Shown here: positions 12,201-18,316 of the stretch, piece after piece
Layout of the letters: the number at the start of each line of letters is the position of its first letter
Position numbering within the stretch: position 1 is the first letter of the stretch
NCBI GenBank assembly: GCA_004802705.1
Contig: SGPL01000618.1
Location: 1 to 18,316, forward strand
Origin: Bondarzewia mesenterica
Taxonomy: Eukaryota; Basidiomycota; Agaricomycetes; Russulales; Bondarzewiaceae
Reading direction: 5' to 3'
Length of the DNA: 18,316 nt
Notes under the pieces: model-generated
The model's database searches: none
Seen by the model: the letters and a program-made list of their open reading frames with translations, nothing else
What the model was told of the DNA's origin: nothing
Made by a program: the position numbers and the translations under genes

Positions 12201-12914
12201 GACAGTACATTTATTCTCCTCACGCGCCCCAGTGGCAAGCGTATGGGGTCGGAGGGAGCATGATGGATTTAGGTGCGTATGATCCGAGTGGACAGGTGTG
12301 TTTTCTTCCTCTCAGTTCCCCGTTTATCATCGGATTGAGCGGATTTGTATCGCAGCACACGCCGCAGACAAAGACGCCTGCAAGGAGCCAAGCGCCAAAA
12401 AGAAAGCGCAATGGGCAGGCTGCGACGGCATCGCCTGCACCGGAGCAGGAGCTGCAGATCGTGATGGTGAAACAGCCGAGAGCAACGAATGGGTCTTCCA
12501 ATGGGTCTACTTCTGTTGCCATTGCCAACACTCAAGCTGAGGAACCGCCGATGGCTAGTTTGAGTGCACCTGAGGCGGAGGCGAATGTGGTCCAGGGCGC
12601 GTCGGATGTGCCCAGTACAAACGTTATTGTTCCTCTCACTGAAGGTGGGAGCTCGGAGATGCAAGTAGATGAGCCTACGCAGCCTCATGTCAAGGTCAGC
12701 TCTTTACATATTGGAGCTCGCTATACTGACTGACTTTGTTATTTAGCAGCGGGCCTGTGCGAGCGAGAATTGCCACAGAAAGATGTCCGGAAGCGGTGGC
12801 GGAACATTGTGCGACCGGTGTAAGACGAGGATACGAAAAAAGCAGGAGAGGACGAAGCACAGGCTCAGGCTCGAACCGCGGAAGGTCGTCGCCGCGAAAG
12901 CGGCGACCACCTGA
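9283..12914 (+). CDS. protein with five C-x4-C-x12-C-x2-[C/H] motifs, 7 exons, 996 residues
   Basis: Exons: 9283-9571, 9652-9716, 10045-10485, 10546-10941, 11003-12295, 12356-12694, 12747-12914. They sum to 2,991 nt in frame. Five Cys-rich motifs with identical spacing occur at residues 47-68 (CCCC), 201-222 (CCCC), 309-330 (CCCH), 424-445 (CCCH) and 945-966 (CCCC). Each is followed by a strongly basic helix-like stretch (for example RYRGYGTTKRSKWKRERE). The fixed Cys/His spacing suggests one zinc ion per motif. Other parts are a basic KKQRGPYKRRTK near residue 631 (AT-hook or nuclear-signal-like), a Pro/Tyr-rich region at about 735-800, and PKRKRNGQ in exon 6. A nuclear DNA- or RNA-binding regulator is a reasonable inference, not shown. 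I recall similar uncharacterised proteins in mushrooms but know no function. The start could also be ATG 9313. The second intron (9717-10044, 328 nt) is unusually long, so a two-gene model cannot be excluded. Confidence 0.75.
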
Positions 12915-13670
12915 AAACATCGTTGTAAAAATGTGCAACTCGTTTTAGAGTAAAATTGGGCGGTGTTGTGGGTATCTTATGAATAGTTTTCTTTTCATTT
13001 TCTTCGAATTGGCAACGCCACTCCTTGAAATCAGACTGATGTATCATAAGATCTGATTCTGAGTGCTGTGCGACGGCAGCTAGCTGCCAGCAGGGCGAGA
13101 AATCTCTGTTCAGAAGTGCCAAAAAAGGGCGGCAGTACCTTAAAACACAGAAAACGACTAACTTCTGTGTTAGTTAGCCACGGAGACTAGGGCAATAGGA
13201 CTACACCTCTAAGTTCTGAAGAGACATTCGTTCCTAATTGAAACGGTGCTTGGCCGCAACAGTTGCCACGTCTCAGAATACAATCATGTGAGCAGGGCCA
13301 AGTTCATCGAGCTCAATTCTTTTCAGAGAAGCACATGGATCTCGTATCAGAAAATGCGAAGAAAATGACAACAAACGCTACGACCTCAGTATATATGTGA
13401 TGAAAAATGGTAAGCTAGCTCCTTTCTCCTGGCCGTTGAATGACTGAAGGTCGAAGCTGTTACGGATTCGTATTCTCTCTCATGTTGAACATCATCGATG
13501 CAAAGTTAAACGGATATTCACAACAATTGCATGAGTACCACACGAGACAACAAAGTGACAAAGTCAAGAAGCAAGTCCAAAAAAGTAGACGATTGAAAGC
13601 GACTGCGACAAGCAAACATGGCATAGAAGAGAGAAGAGAGAAAGGGGAAGCCAACAGATACTGTGGCAAT
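12915..13670. other. convergent intergenic region
   Basis: About 750 nt between the 3' ends of the Cys-rich repeat gene (+) and the alpha/beta hydrolase gene (-). It should contain both 3' untranslated regions and their polyadenylation signals. The sequence is richer in A+T than the flanking exons. A 196-codon + strand frame from 13440 mostly runs antisense to the hydrolase and is basic and unstructured, so it is not called. Apart from the hairpin at 13144-13171, I see nothing distinct. Confidence 0.5.
13144..13171. repeat. 9-bp perfect inverted repeat with a 10-nt loop
   Basis: AACACAGAA (13144-13152) is the exact reverse complement of TTCTGTGTT (13163-13171). It lies about 230 nt past the stop of the Cys-rich repeat gene, in the convergent intergenic space. 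It could be a 3'-UTR hairpin or chance. There is no matching flanking target duplication and no coding capacity, so I do not call it a transposon. Confidence 0.4.
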
Positions 13671-14982
13671 TCACAACATAGAATCAATCCACGCCCCAAC
13701 TTCCTTCAATGTGTTAGTCCTCTCCGGCTCATGCCACGTCGCCGTGAAGAAGTCATGAGTAGAATCCGGAACTTCAATGTACGTCACTGCTTTTGGATTC
13801 ATGTCCGCCACCATCCTATCTCTCAAAGTGCGCATCGGATCGAGCGTCATCTCCGCACCTCCAGAAACAATGCATGTCTTTGGGAAACCAGTGAAGACTC
13901 CGTGAGTGCTCGGCAGCTTGAGCGACGCGGGGGAAATCCATGCGTTCGTGGCGACTTCGTCGTCGGGGAGCCTGCCTTGGAGGGCGCGGAACGTGTAGCC
14001 ACTGGTGAAAATGGCATGCACGAAGTCTGAGGCTGAATTCTTCTCCATAGAGGACTCGCGACCGATATGGGTGCAGGCCCAATCGACTGTGGGAGACAAC
14101 ATGAGGACGGCACCTGCGTTCGGCAGGTTGTGAAACTTGTTGACCGAGAGGTATCGAGCGACGGCGTATGCGAGGTTACCGCCAGCAGAATCTCCACTAA
14201 TGATGATATTTTTGGGATCGAAACCGATATCCTCGACGAGGTACCGATAGCCAGCAATCGCATCAACGAGGGCGGCAGGAAATGGGTTCTCAGAACCGAA
14301 AGGAGGTGCAACGGAGATGCGGTACTCCAAGGCGAAGATACGAGTAACCTTAGTATGTTGAAGAAACCCGTCGAAGCAAGCCATCATTAGCTTATTCGAT
14401 GGGTGGGAGCTTCCCATCTATAAAACAGGGGGATTTAGCAGCGGGCAAGAATATAGCTGTGATAGTGAAGGGCTCTTACGACAAACCCACCGCCTAGAAG
14501 AAATACAAAGGGTAAGCGTCTGAGCAGACAAAAATGTTTGTTAAGACACACCGTGCAAGTGGTAGAAGACTTTCTCATTTGGAGATGCCCTTTGACCGAC
14601 TTGACCGTCAGCACCTTTCGTACCAAACCAGAACCCGCCTGTCCTAATTGCTTGTACACCATTGATGGCCGCCTTGTCACGAATCTCACCAACAACAAGA
14701 TTCGGAGTTGGCTCCACCCACACGAATCCGACCCTGTCCGCCTCTTGGGCAAACTTCTCCATAGGAGTCGATGAAAGCAAAAGTGGTGCTGTACATAACA
14801 TCGAGAAAAGCACGGAAGGAAGCGACTCGAAGAGATCTGCCCAGCGTCCATTTCGGCCGTGGACGCCACGCAGGGACCATGTAGCGAACAGTCCAAAAGG
14901 GGAGGCGGATAAATAAGAGGACGAGGACGGTAATCGTCAGGTACAGAAATTTGAGAGGCTGGTGGCGAAAGGCAAAGGACAT
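13671..14982 (-). CDS. membrane-anchored alpha/beta hydrolase, steryl acetyl hydrolase-like
   Basis: Read on the minus strand, the model is 14982-14800, 14753-14552, 14493-14480 (a 14-nt microexon) and 14417-13671, giving 381 residues. The N-terminus has one hydrophobic anchor (FLYLTITVLVLLFIRLPFW, about residues 11-29) followed by RPRPKWTLGR, the layout of fungal Say1-like type II ER enzymes. Catalytic features of the hormone-sensitive-lipase clan are present: the oxyanion-hole motif HGGGFV (residues 128-133, spread over three exons), the nucleophile elbow GDSAGG (Ser210), a likely acid Asp326 (in EMTLDPM) and His354 (DSTHDFF). The expected reaction is hydrolysis of acetyl or short acyl esters; in yeast Say1 the substrates are acetylated sterols. 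The first intron (14754-14799, 46 nt, GTTATG donor) is weak. Without it a +1 frame change would be needed, so a mutation or assembly error is possible there. The stop is TGA at 13673-13671. Confidence 0.8.
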
Positions 14983-15462
14983 GGTTGGGAGGCTAAGAGA
15001 GAACAGTAAGGAGAGTATGAGGGCGATGTTGGAAGTAATGTCCAAGCAGCTGGCATGAGGCAGGACGTGGAATTCGCAACGAGAGAAAACTGGACATGGC
15101 AGCGCCCAGGATTGTTCGAGGTCTTTCGTCAATGGCTTCCTTTGGAGTCGCCGTCAGCATCCTGCGTTGGCTGAGCGCTGCTAAATGCATCTTCGATGCT
15201 TCAAGTGCTTCCATCCTTGCATTTACGTTCTGAGTCTGATCTGATGACCCAGCGAGCGCTCCGTGGTCAAACCTTTTTGGGCGCACTCGATAGGCCAGGC
15301 GTACTCACCTTTCACATCACCTACTAACGGTTCCAGTTTCCTTCGCTGTTCTATGTAGATGTTTTGTATGAAAGTACCAAGGAGTCAGAAATAGTCTCGA
15401 GTTGACAGCGCTGGGACTCTCACGCTCTCGAGAGGGTTACAGGACATATTTTTGTAAAAGTT
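14983..15462 (-). other. possible minus-strand exon remnants and hydrolase promoter
   Basis: Upstream of the hydrolase start, the minus strand shows a segment 15345-15309 (RRKLEPLVGDVK) ending at a GTGAGT donor. It joins in phase across 15308-15241 to 15240 and below (DQTQNVNARMEALEASKMH, then LAALSQRRMLTATPKEAIDE), open to a stop at 14993. It reads like coding sequence and predicts a short coiled coil. However, its only possible upstream exon (15669-15424) is antisense to the fatty acid synthase relic, which undermines a real gene. The piece is either the tail of a lost gene or part of the hydrolase leader. The hydrolase promoter should lie here too; I see no clear TATA box. Confidence 0.25.
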
Positions 15463-17074
15463 GCAAACCCAAGGGCCGTCCTTGGGCAGCTCCGGCGAGC
15501 GCGCAATTTTCGATTCGATAAGGGCGAAGAGCTGCCGCTTGAGGAGCTCGATTCTGCTCTCGCTGTCGGCCACTCTGGCAGCCTGGGCAACTACGCGACT
15601 GGCGTTGTTTCTTGTCTTATTAGTTCGAAGATGCCCGGTGGTTTCAACTTGTTTGCGATCAAGAGCCATCTCTCGAAGACTTGGGGTTGGGATCTTCTCA
15701 TGCGGACGGTGTCCTCTTGCTGGGAAGTACGATGGAACCTGCGAAGCGCCTAGGATCGGAGGTCGAAGGCAAGGCCAGGCTTGACAGCATTGCCGCGATT
15801 TACGCGCAACGTGCGGGCATTTCTCTGGCTCAGGGTGGTGATGCGGGTGTAGGCTGCGCGTCTGCAGGTGGTGCTATCATGAACAGTGAAGAGTTCTTGA
15901 AGTTTCAAGCCGAGCAGCAGCAGTTCGCAGAGCAGCTAAACGTTGCTTACCTAAGTCTCTCGGGATCTTCCGTCTTGTGGTGCCTCAGGGCCATCTCTAA
16001 AGGTTGCTTTACATGCGCTAATTGAAACGCGACTCTCGTGCTGGTGACATCGCTTTCAAAAAGTTAAAGGCGAACTCAGCGGCTCTTCAGGAGAGCCTTG
16101 ACAGCATCACCAAGGAGCCTGGCGACACCTACATCGACAGTATTCAGCCCGCTTTTGATCCTCTCAAGGCACGCCACTTCAACTCGTCCTGTAAATGGGT
16201 TCGTCAGACGCCCTGCTCATGTTCTACGACATCATCTTCGGACGCCTCACTACTGTCGATCGCGAGATCACTGCACGTTGCATTGCCATCATGAACAGGG
16301 CCGATCCCAAGCTCATCAAGTATATGCAGCACGTCATTGACCAAGTTGACGCATCCCGTAGCGAGACGTATTCTCTGGTGAAGAAGTTCGGTCAGCAGTT
16401 GATCGATAATTGTCGTGAGGTTGTTGGCCAGCCGCATTGTACAAAGACGGTGAGTCACGATACTGCGTTTCCTTCTTACTATTGCGTCTAATTTCCTCTC
16501 AGTGACATTCCCCACAGTGCCCCACACCGAAGTCAATGAGAAGGGCGACATCGTCTACTCCGAGATCATCCATGTGAATTTTTTTTTTGGAGCTTGAGGC
16601 GTACGTCGAGGAGATGGCAACTACGGACAACATCTCTGGATCCGTCAATATCCGGAAGATTCAGGATGACGTCCTAAGCTCTGGACCATGGTCAAGTCAC
16701 AGCCAGAGATCAGCGTCGAGCAGAAGAACCGCATTAAGGCTGTATATGAAGGTGTAGTGCATTCTCTCCGTAAAACTCCTGAAGCTCGTTCTCGTCCAGG
16801 GAGCTCCTTGCAGCCTGCGGTCATCTTCATAATTCCTCGGACCCCAGGTTTCTGGCGTTGCTTCTGTCTCGACTGATAAGGTTCCCTTCCTCCACTTAAA
16901 GCGCAAGTCGGCACAAATTGGGAATACAGTAGCAATTTGACGGGTGTCTAGCTTGACATCCTGCATGAAACCGCTACTTCCGGAACAACCTTCAAGAACA
17001 AGAACGCACTTCTTACTGGGTTCGGCAATGGATCCATCGGCGTCGAAATCCTGAAGGGCTTGCTATCTGGTGGA
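15463..17074 (+). pseudogene. decayed fragment of fatty acid synthase subunit alpha (FAS2-like)
   Basis: The translation pieces together parts of the fungal type I fatty acid synthase alpha chain, from after the acyl-carrier region to the start of the ketoreductase domain. Recognisable blocks are SSKMPGGFNLFAIKSHLSK (15622-), ADGVLLLGSTMEPAKRLGSE, SEEFLKFQAEQQQFAEQ, RDSRAGDIAF, DPLKARHF, DIIFGRLTTVDREITARC, KFGQQLIDNCREVVGQP, VPHTEVNEKGDIVYSE, LWTMVKSQPEISVEQKNRI, SGVASVSTDKVPFLHLKRK and NKNALLTGFGNGSIGVEILK. It cannot make a protein. Stops interrupt it at 16019 (TAA), 16830 (TAA) and 16949 (TAG). The frame shifts near 15686, 16207, 16435, 16585 (beside a T10 run), 16677, between about 16780 and 16815, and 16907. 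An insertion of roughly 60-70 nt sits at about 15940-16005. One canonical intron (16450-16502) is preserved in phase. The 5' and 3' ends of the normal gene are missing. Confidence 0.88.
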
Positions 17075-17199
17075 ACGTGGATGGGCACATCGCGGTATGT
17101 TTTGTGGACTTGCTGCGCGACTCTGAGGCGTTTACGCTAGAGGAGACGGACGAGTACATCCAGATCGGCATGAGACGCTGGGGCCTCGCGCTCATCTAG
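17074..17199 (+). pseudogene. ATP-citrate lyase C-terminal fragment fused to the FAS2 relic
   Basis: From 17074 the frame reads NVDGHIAVCFVDLLRDSEAF, then TLEETDEYIQIG, to 17169. This matches the conserved citryl-CoA-lyase part near the C-terminus of ATP-citrate lyase, the cytosolic enzyme that makes acetyl-CoA and oxaloacetate from citrate, ATP and CoA. Similarity stops after IG. Ten unrelated codons lead to a TAG at 17197. Only about 32 of more than 1,000 residues of a normal enzyme are present, with no start codon or promoter of their own. The fragment starts exactly where synthase similarity ends (the shared base is A17074) and in a different frame from it, so the pieces were joined at DNA level. 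A substitution such as GHIAV for the usual GCIAV or GAIAV is mild. The assignment rests on remembered family motifs. Confidence 0.75.
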
Positions 17200-17345
17200 C
17201 ATGCCCCCAGCCCCATCATTTCGACACGATAGGGTTCGTGCTTGCCCACCTTGTCTCCAGCCCTTCGTTGGAGCTTTGTGCTCATCCAGCACGTTCCTAT
17301 CTCCATTATTTCACCACCGCGGGGCCTTGCGCTCACTTTCCACGT
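17180..17345 (+). repeat. degenerate tandem repeat, about 51-bp unit
   Basis: Four diverged units begin near 17180 (ggggcctcgcgctcatct), 17231 (agggttcgtgcttgccc), 17270 (ggagctttgtgctcatcc) and 17321 (ggggccttgcgctcac). The first and third unit lengths are 51 nt; the second is about 39. Between units 1 and 3, nearly all of the dozen or so differences over the first 45 positions are transitions. The array starts at the end of the lyase fragment and runs into AT-rich DNA. Confidence 0.6.
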
Positions 17346-17772
17346 ATACATTTCAAAAAACATAACGTGATAATAGATTTCCATTAAACCAGTCGTAAAT
17401 ACATTTACTGTTACTTGTGAAAGAATGGAAAAGCTCATCAAAAAACTATATTTCAAAATTGTCCAGATTGACATTTTNTTTGAAGATTAATATGAACACA
17501 TTCTAAGTTCATGAGAGAACGGGCATTATTCCTGCCATGCATCGCACCGGTCCACTCCCAACAAGTAAGTCAGTAGTCAAGTGAAGTGATACCTAGTGGG
17601 AAAGAGAGGACGNAAAGACGCGCGACAAAGTCCGACCGGACTAAGGAGCAAACCTACAGTATGAGTAGAGAGCAGGAAGTGATCAGAGTGCGCCACTTTG
17701 AGCTCGGCTCCGGGCTGTATGCTGCTTTACGTCCATAGACGAAACATGTCGACCTATCCACAAAAAGATCTA
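17346..17772. other. AT-rich intergenic stretch, no gene seen
   Basis: A sharp drop in G+C begins near 17346 and lasts to about 17515, with A/T runs and one N (17478). After that the composition returns to average, with another N at 17613. A minus-strand frame (17474-17196) spans the AT-rich part and the repeats, but its sequence reads as compositional noise. The right part should hold the 3' untranslated region of the minus-strand gene ending at 17773. Confidence 0.45.
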
Positions 17773-18315
17773 CTACTCGGCCTCAGCCTCATACTCCTTA
17801 TCCCCAGCCTCCCACTGACTCCCCCTTTTGACGCTGCCATCCCCGTTCCCGTTCACCGTCAACAGCGCCTCAAGCCGACGCCCAAGCTCGCCCCCACGCC
17901 CCCCGCACACATCGCCCGTTGACGCGAGTAACTTTTCCTTCTCCTTCTCCTCTGCCGTTACATGCGCAACGCCGCGCCTGCGCTTCCTGCGTACTCCGTT
18001 CGGCTTTAGGATATCATCCACGCTCGCGATGACGCCACACCCTTCCTCCTCCTCCTCCGAATCAGACTCGAAACCCCCACCGCGCGAGGCAGTCATCGTC
18101 GCCCTGCGTCCCGCACGCGCGCCGCACTCTGCCTCGGCGAGCGCCTCGCGGACCCACTCGTCCTCCTGCTCCGCGGGACCCAAGATACTCTCCACGAGTC
18201 CCTCTTCCCATCCGTCCCATTCGACGCACCGGTGCGCTAGCCTCAACGGCCCGCCCAGCGCCTCGTGCCGCAACCAGTCCGCGGCAAGCGTCCCGAGATA
18301 CTGGTGGGAAGATTT
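17773..18315 (-). CDS. C-terminal part of an acidic protein, unknown; truncated by the window edge
   Basis: A minus-strand frame enters from the right edge and runs 180 codons to a TAG (17775-17773). No start lies inside the window, so the 5' part is missing. The first visible portion (YLGTLAADWLRHEALGG, then RLAHRCVEWDGWEEG) looks globular and helical. It is followed by an acidic run (ESDSEEEEEG), a basic patch (RRKRRRG) that could serve in nuclear or nucleolar import, and an acidic Glu/Ala-rich end. G/C-rich third positions and the absence of stops over 180 codons favour real coding sequence. I do not recognise the family. The acidic/basic alternation is common in nuclear and ribosome-biogenesis proteins, but that is only a hint. 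Confidence 0.65.
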   Translation of the reverse strand, partial: KSSHQYLGTLAADWLRHEALGGPLRLAHRCVEWDGWEEGLVESILGPAEQEDEWVREALAEAECGARAGRRATMTASRGGGFESDSEEEEEGCGVIASVDDILKPNGVRRKRRRGVAHVTAEEKEKEKLLASTGDVCGGRGGELGRRLEALLTVNGNGDGSVKRGSQWEAGDKEYEAEAE

Positions 18316-18316
18316 T

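Noticed and set aside
11855..12238. Arg-rich minus-strand frames
   Set aside because: Antisense to the Pro/Tyr-rich exon of the Cys-rich repeat gene; Arg richness follows from the complementary codons.
13440..14030. 196-codon + strand frame
   Set aside because: Its second half is antisense to the hydrolase's catalytic exon, and its first half is basic and unstructured.
15385..15669. Minus-strand 94-codon frame beginning MALDRKQVETTGHL
   Set aside because: It looked coding (G/C-rich third positions, no stops) and could even be spliced to downstream pieces. It is exactly antisense to the + strand FAS2-like segment containing SSKMPGGFNLF, so it is a shadow of that relic.
17196..17474. Minus-strand 92-codon frame over the AT-rich block and tandem repeats
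   Set aside because: Half of it is antisense to degenerate tandem repeats and the remainder is AT-driven hydrophobic sequence; no domain or homologous motif is visible.
1..18316. tRNA or rRNA genes, CRISPR arrays, intact transposons
   Set aside because: No tRNA A/B-box pair, rRNA-like block, regularly spaced repeat array, reverse transcriptase, transposase or long terminal repeat was seen on reading both strands.

Overview
The window looks like nuclear DNA of a basidiomycete fungus, most likely an Agaricomycete. The coding regions are cut by many short introns (about 45-150 nt, with GTRNGT donors, CTNAY-like branch sites and YAG acceptors). The recognisable families are fungal: a Ybp/ALF4/glomulin-like protein, a seven-pass membrane protein of the basidiomycete type, a steryl-acetyl-hydrolase-like alpha/beta hydrolase, fungal type I fatty acid synthase and ATP-citrate lyase. 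All exon models were built by hand from reading-frame and splice-phase continuity. Four bases are N (2359, 2361, 17478, 17613), so it is a draft assembly.

Layout, left to right. (1) About 372/446-2797 (+): an eight-exon gene for a glomulin/Ybp-like helical-repeat protein. (2) 3901-5548 (+): a six-exon gene for a seven-transmembrane protein with a Ser/Thr/Pro-rich tail. (3) 5549-6988: no confident gene, only exon-like remnants and then a good TATA box. (4) 6989-7923 (+): a tentative multi-exon gene of unknown family. (5) 7924-9282: no supported gene. (6) 9283-12914 (+): a seven-exon gene for a 996-residue protein carrying five copies of a Cys-rich motif, C-x4-C-x12-C-x2-[C/H], which I take as the most novel item here. 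(7) 12915-13670: intergenic region between convergent genes. (8) 13671-14982 (-): an alpha/beta hydrolase with an N-terminal membrane anchor. (9) 15463-17074 (+): a decayed fragment of the fatty acid synthase alpha subunit, joined at 17074 to a short ATP-citrate lyase fragment (to 17169). (10) 17180-17345: degenerate tandem repeats, followed by an AT-rich stretch. (11) 17773 to the right edge (-): the C-terminal part of an acidic protein I do not recognise.

The intact genes are not an obvious pathway or cluster; they look like an ordinary housekeeping and accessory mix. The right-hand part (about 15.4-17.7 kb) looks like a graveyard segment. Two lipogenic genes that act in succession (ATP-citrate lyase makes cytosolic acetyl-CoA, fatty acid synthase uses it downstream) have left fused fragments there. 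One canonical intron survives in the synthase part, which points to DNA-level duplication and rearrangement rather than a reverse-transcribed copy.
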